NCBI RefSeq assembly: GCF_002858765.1
Contig: NZ_PJRP01000013.1
Coordinates: 124,001 to 188,000, forward strand
DNA length: 64,000 nt
Direction: 5' to 3'
Origin: Cupriavidus pauculus
GTDB lineage: Bacteria; Pseudomonadota; Gammaproteobacteria; Burkholderiales; Burkholderiaceae
Shown: piece by piece, positions 16,922 to 26,409 of the stretch
How positions within the stretch are numbered: position 1 is the stretch's first letter
How the letters are laid out: each line of letters starts with the position of its first letter
Program-made: the position numbers and the translations under genes
Notes under the pieces: model-generated
Seen by the model: the letters and a program-made list of their open reading frames with translations, nothing else
What the model was told of the DNA's origin: nothing
Database searches by the model: none

Positions 16922-19900
16922 ATGACGACCGACGCATCCAGCCAGCCACAACGACTGCAGAACGGCCCCCAGAACGGCCTGCAAGACGCCATTTCCCTAT
17001 CCGAGTACCGCTTCGTGCCCTGCCTGCAGGACGGCGTCGTGGCGTTCTCGCGCGGCGTGCATGATCGAACCGGCAACGCGCTGATGCTGGCCCATGCGGT
17101 GTCCCAGCGCGTGGAGCCCGATGCCGCGCGACGCATCGAGACCGAATATGCACTGCGCGGACTGCTGCGCGCGGAATGGGCGCTGGTGCCGCGCGCCCTG
17201 ACCCGCTATCGCCAGGGCGTGGCGGCCGTCTACGACGACCACACCGGCACGCCCCTGTTGGCGTTGCTGGGGCAACGCCTGCCTGTGGCCCAAGTGCTGT
17301 CGATCGCGCTGGGTGCCAGCGCGGCGCTGAAGGCCGTACATGAGTGCGGCCTGGTGCATCGGGCCATCACCCCATGCAGCCTGTTCGTCGATGACGCGGG
17401 ACGCTGCCGGATCGGCCGGTTCGGCTTCGCGATCCACGCATCGCAGCCCGATGCCGACCGGCCGGCCGTGACCACGTTGGCGGGCGAAGCCCCGGCATAC
17501 ATGTCGCCCGAACATACGGGACGCACCCGGCATGCCATCGACGCACGCAGTGATCTCTACGCGCTGGGCGTCGTCGTCTACCAGTTGCTGACAGGGCAGT
17601 TGCCCTTTGGCGTCAGGAACCCGGACGACCTTGGCGAGTGGATTCACAGCCACGTTGCCGGCGCGGCGCTGCCACCCGATGCCATCGAGCCCGAGGTGCC
17701 GGCCATGCTCTCGCGCATCGTGCTCAAGCTGCTCGAAAAGAGCCCGTCGCGCCGCTACCAGACCGCTGCCGGGTTGCACGCGGATCTGGCCCGGTGCGCC
17801 GACGCGTGGCGTTTGCACGGTCACATCGCGCCATTTGAAACGGGCGAGCGCGACGTCTCAGCCGATCTGGCGCTGCCAGACGGTCTCTACGCCCGCGATG
17901 CCGAGCTTGCGCGCCTGACCGATGCGTTCGCCAGCGTGCAGGCCACCGGCACACCGGCCGTGGTGGCGTTGACCGGGCCGTCGGGGGTAGGCAAGAGCAA
18001 GCTGGCTCAGGCTTTTGCCCAGACGATGCAGGCGCGACTTGCGTGCTGTGCGGTCGGCAAGGCGGACCAGTTCCGCCAGAACGTGCCCTACGCGGTATTG
18101 GCCGATGCCTTCCGCGCATTGGTTCACCAGATCCTCGGGCTGCCGGAAGCGGCGGTACGGACATGGCAGTTGCGGCTGGTGCAGGTGCTGGGCGGCTACG
18201 GGCAAGTGGCGGCACGCATCGCCCCCGCGCTGCGACTGCTGGTCGACGACTTCCCGCCGTCGCCGGCCACGCAGGGCGTCGATGCCGACGTGCATGTCGG
18301 TATCGCGATGCGCCTGCTGGTACAGGCGTTCGCGCAGCCAGACCTGCCCTTCGTGCTGGTGATGGACGACATCCAGTGGCTCGATCAGCCTTCGCAACGG
18401 CTGCTGTCGCGGCTGGCCGATGCGTCGACACCCCTGCCCCTGCTGCTGGTCTGCGGCGCCCGGGATGCCGACGTGGCGCCGCTGGCCGCGCTGCGCCAGC
18501 ACGCAGCGGTGCTGGACGTCCCCGTTGGCAACCTGTCGGTGGCATCGGTCGTCACGCTGCTCGTGGAGGCCTTGCGCATGCCCGAGACGGCGCTACAGCC
18601 CCTGGCGCATCGCATCCACGCCAAGACCCTCGGCAACCCGTTCTTCGTCCGGCAGTTCCTGCGAACGCTGGCCGACGAACGGCTGATCACCTGCCCGGAC
18701 CATAGCGACAGCTGGCAATTCGACCTGGTGGCCATCGAACAGCGCAGCTACACCGACAACGTGGCCGAGTTGAGCCTGCAGCGGCTGCACCGGCTGCCGG
18801 CGGAAACGCGCGACTGCCTGGGGGGCATGGCCTGCCTGGGCAGCCGGTCGCCCGTCACGTTGCTGTGCGACGTCTTCGGGCTGTCCGAACGCGCGCTGCA
18901 TGCACGCCTGGCGCCGGCGCGCGCGGCGGGGCTGCTCATGCTGGCCCAGCAGGAGTACGTCTTTACGCACGACCGCATCCAGGAAGCCGCGCATGACGGG
19001 ATCGACGCCGCGTCACGCGCCCGGCTGAGCCTGCACGCGGGCCGCCTGCTGGCGCAGTCGATCCGGCACGACGCCCGCGACGACCTGCTGTTCCGTGCCG
19101 CGGATCTGCTGATGCACGGCGAAGCGCAGGAGACATCGGCCGACGACGCCCGCATGATGGCGGCGCTGTTCCTGGACGCCGCGCGGCGCGCACGCAGCAC
19201 CGCCGCCTACGCCGCGGCGCTGCAGTATGTCGACAGCGGCCTGCGCCGCGCGTGCGGCCCCGGCGTGCCGTCGCCTGCCGCCGACGGGCTCGTATTCTCG
19301 CTGCTCGAGGAACAGGCCCATTGCTGGTTCCTGCAGGGCCGGCTTGACGATGCGCTGGCGCTGGCCACCGATCTGCTCGAACGGCACACTGGCCCGCTAC
19401 GGCAGGCGGGCGTGTACCGGCTGAAGATCGAGATCCATTTGCGGCGGTCGGAAAACGCGCTGGCGGTGCAACAGGCGATCGAGGGGCTGCATGGCTTTGG
19501 CATCGACCTGCCGCCGCATCCGTCCGACGACCTGTGCGATGCGCTGTACGCCGAAATCCAGCCGCAACTCGATGCCACGCGGCTCGACGCCCTGCTGGCA
19601 TTGCCCGATGTTGCCGATGCCCGCATCGACGCGGCCATGGGCCTGCTGTTGGCCCTGCAGATTCCGGCCAGCTTCACGGACCAGAACCTGGCGTTCGCCA
19701 CCCTGTGCCAGATGATGCGGCTAACGCTGGCGCATGGCATGAGCGGGTCGGCCACCGCGTCGCTGGGCTGGCTCGGCGTGCTGGTGTGCCACCGCTACGG
19801 GGCGTACCACGACGGCTTTCGCTATGGCGAACTGGCACGGCGGCTGACCACGCGCCATGGCTACGCCGCGCACGAGGCCCGCACGCTGTTGCCGCTGGAC

Positions 19901-22498
19901 CAGCTCAGCGTGTGGACCCAGCCCCTGTCCTATTCGATCGAGTGCGCGCGGGCCGGCTTTGCCGCGGGCGTGGCGCATGGCGACATCACCACGGCCTGCT
20001 ACGAGTGCTGCCACGTCGTGGCCGTCATGCTGGCGCGTGGCGATGCGCTCGACGATGTCGAGGCCGAAATCTCGCGCGGCCTGCAGTTCGTGCGCGCCGC
20101 CCGGTTTGGCGACGTGGAGGCCATCCTGCTGCTGCAGCAACGGTTTATCGACGGGCTGCGTACGCTCGCGTGGCAGACCCCCGGTGTGCCGGCGGCTCCG
20201 GAACCTGCGGAAGAACGCCTCAGCACGCTGGAGTTCTGGCAGGCCGTGTACCGGTCCACCGTCCTGCTGCTGGCCGGCCAGGTGGATGCGGCCGCGCAAT
20301 GCCTGGATCGCGCCGCCACGTTTGCCTGGTCGGCCCCCGCCCATATCCATCAGCTCGACTTCCACCTGCTACGCGCCTTGACGCTTGCCGCACAACTCGA
20401 CGCGTCCCCGACGGCGCCCGATGCGCCGGCCTGGCAGACGCTGCGCGCCGATGCCCGCAGGCTGCGCGACTGGGCGCACGCCAATCCGCTGACCTTTACC
20501 GACAAGGCGCTGCTGGCGGAAGCCGAACTGGCCCGGCTGGAAGGCGACGTGCTGACGGCCATGTCGCGCTACGAACAGGCCATCGCCCACGCCGCCGCGC
20601 ATGGCTTCGTGCAGATCACCGCCATCGCCCACGAGCGCGCGGCGCGGCTCGGTGCGGCGCAGGGGCTGGCATCGACAGCCGACGCGCATCGGCGCCATGC
20701 GCGCGATGCCTATCTGCGCTGGGGCGCCATGGGCAAGGCGCGGCAGCTGGAGACGGAATTTCCGGAGATCGTGGAGACCGCGCCGCTGCGCACCTGGCAT
20801 CTCGGCGCCAGCGCACAGACGCTCGATGCCGAAAGCGTGATCAAGGCATCGCGGGCGCTGAGCGAGGAAATCCGCCTCGACCGCCTGATCGACAAGCTGA
20901 TGACCGTCGTGCTCGAATATGCCGGGGCCCAGCGCGGGCTGCTGATCCGCATGCGGCCCGAAGGGCCGGTCGTCGAGGCCAGCGCGGACACCACCGCCGA
21001 CGGCATCCGCGTACGGGTGACACAGGACCCGGTCACGCCCAGCGCGCTGCCGGTAGTCATGCTCCGCACGGCGGTGCGCACGGGGCAGCCCGCCATGACG
21101 GGCATGTCGGTGGGCGCCAATCCGTTTGCCATCGATCCCTACTTCGGCCAGGTCGGCAGCCAGGCGGGCATGTCGCACGGCGCGGACATTTCCGCCCTGT
21201 GCATTCCGATGCTGCGCCACAACGAGGCCATCGGCGCGCTCTACCTCGAAAACCGCCTGGTGCGCGACGCTTTCACGCTGGACCGCACCCGCGTGCTGGA
21301 GCTGATCGCCTCGCAGGCGGCTATTTCGCTGCGCACGGCCCGGCTCTACGACGACCTGCTGGCCGAGAACGAACGCCGCCAGCAAGTGGAGCGCGAACTC
21401 CGCGCCAGCGAGGCATCGCTGGCCATGGGCGAGAGCGTCAGCCACACGGGTAGCTGGCGCTGGGACCTGAAGCGCGACCGCTTCACGGGTTCGGACGAAC
21501 TGCGCCGCATCTACGAACTGGACCCCGACCAGCACGACCTGCCGTTCGAGGTGTTCCTGTCGCACATGCACCCCGAGGACCGCGAGATGGTGCGGCACAT
21601 CACCGAGACCCATGTCGCCCGGCAGGCCACCGTCCGCGTGGAGCATCGCATCGTGCGTGCCGACGGATCGATCCGCTACCTGGCTGCCATCGGCAAGCCG
21701 TTGCCCGGCGACGACGGCGAAATCGACTACGTGGGCACCGTGACGGACATCACCGCGCGGCGCCAGGGCGAGGACGCGCTGCGCAGCGCCCAGGCCGACC
21801 TGGCCCGCGTGGCGCGTGCCACCACGGTGGGCCAGCTGACCGCGTCGATTGCGCATGAGGTGAACCAGCCGCTGATGTCGATCGTCTCGAATGCGGGCGC
21901 CAGCCTGCGCTGGCTGGCGCGGCCCACGCCCGACATCGCCAATGCGCGCGAAGGGCTGGAGGCCATCCGCAGCGAGGGCCAGCGCGCCGGCGACATGATC
22001 CGCAGCCTGCAGGCGCTGACGCGCAACGCCGCGCCGGTGATGGCGCAAGTGGACATCCACCAGGCCATCCGCCATATCCTGGCGATTTCGCGCACCGAGA
22101 TCGAGCGGCGCCAGATCGCGCTGAAGCTGTCGCTCGAAGCCGAGCCCGCCCATGCCTTTGGCGACGATATCCAGTTGCAGCAGGTGATCCTGAACCTGGT
22201 GGTCAACGCCATCGACGCCATGAGCGAGATCCACGGACGCACGCGCGTGCTGCACCTGACGACGCGCCTGGTCGACGACCACTTGCTGGAAGTGAGCGTG
22301 GCCGACACCGGCACCGGCATCGGCCAGGACCTTGCCGAACAGGTGTTCGAGCCGTTCTACACCACCAAGGTCAACGGCATGGGCATGGGGCTGGCCATCT
22401 GCAAGTCTATTGTCGAAGCACACCGGGGGCAACTGCGCGCCGAGGCGCTGGTGCCGCACGGCAGCCGCTTTGCCTTTTCGATCCCGCGGCAGCCGTAG
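16922..22498 (+). CDS. Giant hybrid: pseudokinase-AAA ATPase-GAF-PAS-histidine kinase
   Basis: 1858 residues from ATG 16922. An in-frame extension upstream is antisense-like and overlaps the receiver gene, so I rejected it; no strong ribosome-binding site is visible. Domain order: protein-kinase-like fold (about 25-300), AAA/ORC-type ATPase with Walker A GPSGVGKSK (about 352-360) and Walker B VLVMDDIQWLD (about 480), a long helical repeat region, GAF (about 1310-1475), PAS (about 1500-1615), HisKA with phospho-acceptor His1645 in IAHEVNQP, and HATPase with NLVVNAID and GMGMGL. The kinase-like domain reads HRAITPCS for HRDxKPxN and RFG for DFG, and lacks the VAIK Lys, so it is probably a pseudokinase. 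No membrane segment is seen. It signals presumably to the preceding receiver protein. Confidence 0.9.
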   Translation: MTTDASSQPQRLQNGPQNGLQDAISLSEYRFVPCLQDGVVAFSRGVHDRTGNALMLAHAVSQRVEPDAARRIETEYALRGLLRAEWALVPRALTRYRQGVAAVYDDHTGTPLLALLGQRLPVAQVLSIALGASAALKAVHECGLVHRAITPCSLFVDDAGRCRIGRFGFAIHASQPDADRPAVTTLAGEAPAYMSPEHTGRTRHAIDARSDLYALGVVVYQLLTGQLPFGVRNPDDLGEWIHSHVAGAALPPDAIEPEVPAMLSRIVLKLLEKSPSRRYQTAAGLHADLARCADAWRLHGHIAPFETGERDVSADLALPDGLYARDAELARLTDAFASVQATGTPAVVALTGPSGVGKSKLAQAFAQTMQARLACCAVGKADQFRQNVPYAVLADAFRALVHQILGLPEAAVRTWQLRLVQVLGGYGQVAARIAPALRLLVDDFPPSPATQGVDADVHVGIAMRLLVQAFAQPDLPFVLVMDDIQWLDQPSQRLLSRLADASTPLPLLLVCGARDADVAPLAALRQHAAVLDVPVGNLSVASVVTLLVEALRMPETALQPLAHRIHAKTLGNPFFVRQFLRTLADERLITCPDHSDSWQFDLVAIEQRSYTDNVAELSLQRLHRLPAETRDCLGGMACLGSRSPVTLLCDVFGLSERALHARLAPARAAGLLMLAQQEYVFTHDRIQEAAHDGIDAASRARLSLHAGRLLAQSIRHDARDDLLFRAADLLMHGEAQETSADDARMMAALFLDAARRARSTAAYAAALQYVDSGLRRACGPGVPSPAADGLVFSLLEEQAHCWFLQGRLDDALALATDLLERHTGPLRQAGVYRLKIEIHLRRSENALAVQQAIEGLHGFGIDLPPHPSDDLCDALYAEIQPQLDATRLDALLALPDVADARIDAAMGLLLALQIPASFTDQNLAFATLCQMMRLTLAHGMSGSATASLGWLGVLVCHRYGAYHDGFRYGELARRLTTRHGYAAHEARTLLPLDQLSVWTQPLSYSIECARAGFAAGVAHGDITTACYECCHVVAVMLARGDALDDVEAEISRGLQFVRAARFGDVEAILLLQQRFIDGLRTLAWQTPGVPAAPEPAEERLSTLEFWQAVYRSTVLLLAGQVDAAAQCLDRAATFAWSAPAHIHQLDFHLLRALTLAAQLDASPTAPDAPAWQTLRADARRLRDWAHANPLTFTDKALLAEAELARLEGDVLTAMSRYEQAIAHAAAHGFVQITAIAHERAARLGAAQGLASTADAHRRHARDAYLRWGAMGKARQLETEFPEIVETAPLRTWHLGASAQTLDAESVIKASRALSEEIRLDRLIDKLMTVVLEYAGAQRGLLIRMRPEGPVVEASADTTADGIRVRVTQDPVTPSALPVVMLRTAVRTGQPAMTGMSVGANPFAIDPYFGQVGSQAGMSHGADISALCIPMLRHNEAIGALYLENRLVRDAFTLDRTRVLELIASQAAISLRTARLYDDLLAENERRQQVERELRASEASLAMGESVSHTGSWRWDLKRDRFTGSDELRRIYELDPDQHDLPFEVFLSHMHPEDREMVRHITETHVARQATVRVEHRIVRADGSIRYLAAIGKPLPGDDGEIDYVGTVTDITARRQGEDALRSAQADLARVARATTVGQLTASIAHEVNQPLMSIVSNAGASLRWLARPTPDIANAREGLEAIRSEGQRAGDMIRSLQALTRNAAPVMAQVDIHQAIRHILAISRTEIERRQIALKLSLEAEPAHAFGDDIQLQQVILNLVVNAIDAMSEIHGRTRVLHLTTRLVDDHLLEVSVADTGTGIGQDLAEQVFEPFYTTKVNGMGMGLAICKSIVEAHRGQLRAEALVPHGSRFAFSIPRQP

Positions 22499-22622
22499 CG
22501 CTGCGCAGGGCCTCGCAGGTAGCGCGGCGGTGGCACGCGCCGATCGTGCGAATCCGGAAGTGCGCCCACCGGAACACAAGGCTGGCGGATCGGCCCGGCG
22601 TAGGCTAGGTTGAATCTTTCCC

Positions 22623-22644
22623 TGCCTGGCGTATCCGACAGGCA
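22623..22644. repeat. Inverted repeat upstream of poxB
   Basis: TGCCTG (22623-22628) and CAGGCA (22639-22644), with a 10-bp spacer, lie about 25 bp before the poxB start. This could be an operator or a short hairpin in the leader. Confidence 0.4.
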
Positions 22645-22668
22645 ACCCTTCCGGACAAGGAGCACAGC

Positions 22669-24402
22669 ATGGCCACGGAAACCGCAGCCGATCTGATCAC
22701 CTCGGTGCTGCACGGCGCCGGCGTTCGCCGCATCTTCGGCGTCGTGGGCGACAGCCTCAACGGGCTGACCGAATCGCTGCGGCAGCGCGGCGACATCGAC
22801 TGGATTCACACCCGGCACGAGGAAACCGCTGCATTCGCGGCGGGTGCAGAAGCCCACCTGACCGGCAATCTGGCCGTGTGCGCCGGCAGCTGCGGGCCGG
22901 GCAACCTGCACCTGATCAACGGGCTGTTCGACTGCCACCGCTCACGCGTGCCTGTGCTGGCCATTGCCGCGCATATTCCTAGCGCCGAGATCGGCCGCAA
23001 CTACTTCCAGGAAACCCATCCCGAACAGCTGTTCCGCGAATGCAGTCACTACTGCGAGCTGGTGTCCAGCGTGGAGCAACTGCCGGGCGTGCTGGAGACC
23101 GCCATCCGCGCGGCCGTGGGGCGCCGGGGCGTGGCGGTCATCGTCATTCCGGGCGACGTGGCGCTGCGGGCGGTTGCGATGGCCGGGATATCCGCGCCGG
23201 CGTCGATGACGCTGCCGGCGCCCGTGGTGGTGCCCGACGCCGAGTCGCTGGACGCGCTGGCCGAACTGCTGCGCGGCAGCCAGCGCACCACGCTGCTGTG
23301 CGGGCGCGGTTGCGCCGGCGCGCACGACCAGGTGGTGCGGCTGGCCGAGACGCTCAAGGCGCCGGTGGTGCACGCGCTGGGCGGCAAGGAATTCATCGAA
23401 TACGACAATCCGTATGACGTGGGCATGACCGGCCTGATCGGTTTCAGTTCCGGCTACCACGCCATGCAGAACTGCGACACGCTGGTCATGCTAGGCACCG
23501 ACTTTCCCTATCGCCAGTTCTATCCCGAGGGCGCGCGCGTGGTGCAGGTCGATGTACGGCCCGAGAACCTGGGGCGCCGCACGCGGCTGGACCTGGGGCT
23601 CGTGGGCGACGTGGCGGCCACGCTCGACGCGCTGCAGCCGCGCCTGACCCCGCAGGCGGATGCTGCCTTCCTCGATGCGAGCGTGCGCCACTACCGCGAC
23701 GCCCGCAAGCAACTGGACGACCTGGCCACCGGCGACAGCGGCCGGCGCCCCATCCATCCGCAATACCTGGCCCGGCTGATCAGCGAGCAGGCCGCCGAAG
23801 ACGCGATCTTCACGTTCGACGTGGGCACGCCCACCATCTGGGCGGCACGCTACCTGCACATGAATGGCCGGCGCCGGTTGATCGGCTCGCTGGCGCACGG
23901 GTCGATGGCCAACGCGCTGCCGCAGGCCATCGGCGCGCAGGCCACCTTCCCGGACCGGCAGGTGGTGAGCCTGTCCGGCGATGGTGGCTTTGCCATGCTG
24001 ATGGGCGACTTCCTCACGCTCGTGCAGCAGGGGCTGCCGGTCAAGGTGGTGATCTTCAACAACAGCGTGCTGGGCTTCGTGGCCCTGGAGATGAAGGCGT
24101 CGGGCTTTCTCGAAACCGGTACGTCGCTGCAGAACCCCGATTTCGCCGCCATGGCACGCGCGGTGGGCGTGCATGCGCAGCGCGTGGAAGACCCACGGCT
24201 GCTGCCGGAAGCCGTGGCGTCGATGCTGGCACACGACGGCCCGGCCCTGCTCGACGTGGTGACGAACACGCAGGAACTGGCCATGCCGCCCGCGTTGAAG
24301 GCGGAACAGGTCAAGGGCTTCAGCCTGTGGGCGCTGAAGGCCGTGATGAACGGTCGCGCCGACGAACTGGTGGAACTGGCGAAGACGAACCTGCTGCGCT
24401 AG
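22669..24402 (+). CDS. poxB: Pyruvate dehydrogenase (quinone) / pyruvate oxidase
   Basis: 577 residues, the length of E. coli PoxB (572). It oxidatively decarboxylates pyruvate to acetate and CO2, using ThDP and FAD and passing electrons to ubiquinone at the inner-membrane surface. Visible features: the N-terminal THDP domain with catalytic Glu in RHEETAAFAAGAEA, the glycine-rich GSCGPGNLHLINGL, and the C-terminal ThDP motif GDGGFAMLMGDFLTLVQ ... NNSVLGFV. AAGGAG precedes the ATG. It stands alone on its strand between the giant kinase and the molybdo-dehydrogenase operon. In other bacteria it serves stationary-phase or overflow metabolism. Confidence 0.92.
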   Translation: MATETAADLITSVLHGAGVRRIFGVVGDSLNGLTESLRQRGDIDWIHTRHEETAAFAAGAEAHLTGNLAVCAGSCGPGNLHLINGLFDCHRSRVPVLAIAAHIPSAEIGRNYFQETHPEQLFRECSHYCELVSSVEQLPGVLETAIRAAVGRRGVAVIVIPGDVALRAVAMAGISAPASMTLPAPVVVPDAESLDALAELLRGSQRTTLLCGRGCAGAHDQVVRLAETLKAPVVHALGGKEFIEYDNPYDVGMTGLIGFSSGYHAMQNCDTLVMLGTDFPYRQFYPEGARVVQVDVRPENLGRRTRLDLGLVGDVAATLDALQPRLTPQADAAFLDASVRHYRDARKQLDDLATGDSGRRPIHPQYLARLISEQAAEDAIFTFDVGTPTIWAARYLHMNGRRRLIGSLAHGSMANALPQAIGAQATFPDRQVVSLSGDGGFAMLMGDFLTLVQQGLPVKVVIFNNSVLGFVALEMKASGFLETGTSLQNPDFAAMARAVGVHAQRVEDPRLLPEAVASMLAHDGPALLDVVTNTQELAMPPALKAEQVKGFSLWALKAVMNGRADELVELAKTNLLR

Positions 24403-24646
24403 ACGCGTGCTGCTGCGCTGGGCGCGCACTGCCGCGCCACGCACTGGCTGGCTCCCCTCGCCCGCATGGGCTGGGGCGCCAGTCATCCCGCCCTCGACCC
24501 CACGCCCGCCCGCGCCACCCCGCACCACCCGGCTTCCACCTCATACCTTCGTTTAGCGCGTCAACGACCACGCGGCAATTGATGCCAACCTGCCCTGACT
24601 TCTACGATGCCTGGTAACAAGACACAGGAATCCAAGGGAGCCCCAG

Positions 24647-25924
24647 ATGCAGTTGCGACGCCGATGGTTGTTCATCTTCCTCATTGCCGCCCTGCCAGCC
24701 ATCGCCCTGGCCGCCTACCTGATGTGGGAGCCGGCCATCGCCCCCGTGGCACCGCCGGCCCCGGCATCGTTTGACCGCCAACTGGTGTTGCGCGGCGCCC
24801 GCGTGGTGGCGCTTGGCGATTGCGCGGTATGCCACACCGCCAAGGGCGGCAAGCCGTTCGCGGGCGGCCTGCCGCTGGGCACGCCGTTCGGCACGATCTA
24901 CTCCACCAACATCACCCCCGATCCGGAAACGGGCATCGGCAACTGGTCGCCCGAGGCATTCACGCGGGCCATGCGCCGCGGCATCGCCCGCGATGGTCAT
25001 CAGCTTTATCCGGCCTTTCCGTATATCCACTTCACGCGCATGCCGGACGACGACATCGCGGCGGCTTACGCCTACCTGATGCGGCGTGATCCGGTGCAGG
25101 CCCGCACGCCGACTAATGCACTGGTGTTTCCGCTGAACTTCCGTCCGCTGGTGGCGTTCTGGAACGTGCTGTTCCTGCGGCCCGGTCCGCACGCGCCCGA
25201 TACGTCGCAAAGCGAGCAGTGGAACCGCGGGCGCTATCTCGTCGATGGTCCTGGCCACTGTGCCGCGTGCCACACGCCGCTGAACCTGATCGGCGGGGAG
25301 AAATGGAGCCAGGCGTTCGGCGGCGGCGTGATCGACGGCTGGGAAGCGCCATCGCTGGCAAACCTTGCCCATGGTCCCGTGCCATGGACCGCGCCTGAAC
25401 TGGTGACCTACCTGCGCACCGGCATGTCGTCGGCACACGGCGCGGCGGCCGGTCCCATGCTGCCCGTGACGCGCGAACTGGGCACCGTGCCGCAAGCCGA
25501 TGCCGAAGCCATCGCGGCCTATCTGCTGGCGCTGCGCAAGCCCGCACCCAGGCCGGCTGGCCAGGGCAATTCGCCCGTCGACACCCAGGCCGTACAGCGC
25601 GGACAGGTGTTGTTTGCCGGCGCGTGTGCGTCGTGCCATGGCAACCAGTCGCCCATGCAGCGCTTCGGTGACCGGCCCAGCCTTGCCACCAGCAGCGCCA
25701 TCCATGCGGCCACGCCGCGCAACACCGTCCAGATGATCCTGCAGGGCGTTCCATGGGAAGGCGAGGACGCGCTGCACTACATGCCCGCGTTCGCCCAGAC
25801 CCTGGACGATCGCCAGGTGGCCGACCTCGTCAGCTACCTCCGGGCCACCTATTCCCGCCTGCCGCCGTGGGACGGCGTTACGCAGGCCGTTACCGACATC
25901 CGCAAGGGAGATGCCTCGCAATGA
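24647..25924 (+). CDS. Triheme cytochrome c subunit of periplasmic dehydrogenase
   Basis: 425 residues with an N-terminal signal or anchor helix (WLFIFLIAALPAIALAAYL). Three CxxCH heme sites are present: CAVCH (Cys59), CAACH (Cys205) and CASCH (Cys327). The layout matches the cytochrome subunits of membrane-bound alcohol, gluconate and aldehyde dehydrogenases, which pass electrons from a periplasmic enzyme to quinone or a terminal oxidase. AAGGGAG precedes ATG 24647. Its stop overlaps the start of the [2Fe-2S] subunit gene (ATGA at 25921), and the molybdopterin subunit follows the same way, so all three form one enzyme. Confidence 0.92.
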   Translation: MQLRRRWLFIFLIAALPAIALAAYLMWEPAIAPVAPPAPASFDRQLVLRGARVVALGDCAVCHTAKGGKPFAGGLPLGTPFGTIYSTNITPDPETGIGNWSPEAFTRAMRRGIARDGHQLYPAFPYIHFTRMPDDDIAAAYAYLMRRDPVQARTPTNALVFPLNFRPLVAFWNVLFLRPGPHAPDTSQSEQWNRGRYLVDGPGHCAACHTPLNLIGGEKWSQAFGGGVIDGWEAPSLANLAHGPVPWTAPELVTYLRTGMSSAHGAAAGPMLPVTRELGTVPQADAEAIAAYLLALRKPAPRPAGQGNSPVDTQAVQRGQVLFAGACASCHGNQSPMQRFGDRPSLATSSAIHAATPRNTVQMILQGVPWEGEDALHYMPAFAQTLDDRQVADLVSYLRATYSRLPPWDGVTQAVTDIRKGDASQ

Positions 25925-26409
25925 TCCAGCTCACCGTCAACGGCAGCACCCATTCCCTCGACATCGACCCCGCCACGCCGCTGCTCTATGCCTTGCGCGA
26001 AGACCTGGGACTCAACGGCGCAAAGTTCGGCTGCGGCCTGGGGCAGTGCGGCGCCTGTACCGTGATCGTCGACGGCCAGCCGACGTTCTCGTGCCTGCTG
26101 CCGGTGTCGGCCGTCGGCAAGCGCCCCGTGCGCACCATCGAGAGCCTTGGCACCGCGCGCCAGCCCGGCGCGCTGCAGCAGGCATTCATCGATCACCAGG
26201 CGGCGCAATGTGGCTACTGCATCGCGGGCATGGTCATGCGCGCCCAGGCGCTGCTGGATCGCAATCCGCATCCCACCGATGCCGAGATCCGCACGCACAT
26301 GGAGCCCAACCTGTGCCGCTGCGGCACGCACATGCGCATTCTCGCCGCCATCCGCGCGGTGGCCGACGCCGGCAAGGCCGGCCGCAAACCCGCCAAGGAG
26401 GCCGCATGA
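25921..26409 (+). CDS. [2Fe-2S] subunit of molybdenum aldehyde/isoquinoline oxidoreductase
   Basis: 162 residues. The N-terminal plant-type ferredoxin motif is GCGLGQCGACTV, and the C-terminal helical cluster domain has QCGYCIAGM and NLCRCGTH, as in IorA and PaoA-like subunits of the xanthine oxidase family. The two clusters relay electrons from the molybdenum site to the cytochrome. ATG 25921 overlaps the cytochrome stop; the frame is open 56 codons upstream, but that part is a shadow of the cytochrome gene. There is no Tat signal on this subunit, so it is probably exported by riding with the large subunit. Confidence 0.92.
   Translation: MIQLTVNGSTHSLDIDPATPLLYALREDLGLNGAKFGCGLGQCGACTVIVDGQPTFSCLLPVSAVGKRPVRTIESLGTARQPGALQQAFIDHQAAQCGYCIAGMVMRAQALLDRNPHPTDAEIRTHMEPNLCRCGTHMRILAAIRAVADAGKAGRKPAKEAA

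Noticed and set aside
20369..22645. 758-codon open frame on the minus strand
   Set aside because: It lies antisense to the giant kinase gene, has no recognisable domain, and is His/Arg/Gln-rich as expected from the reverse of GC-rich coding DNA.
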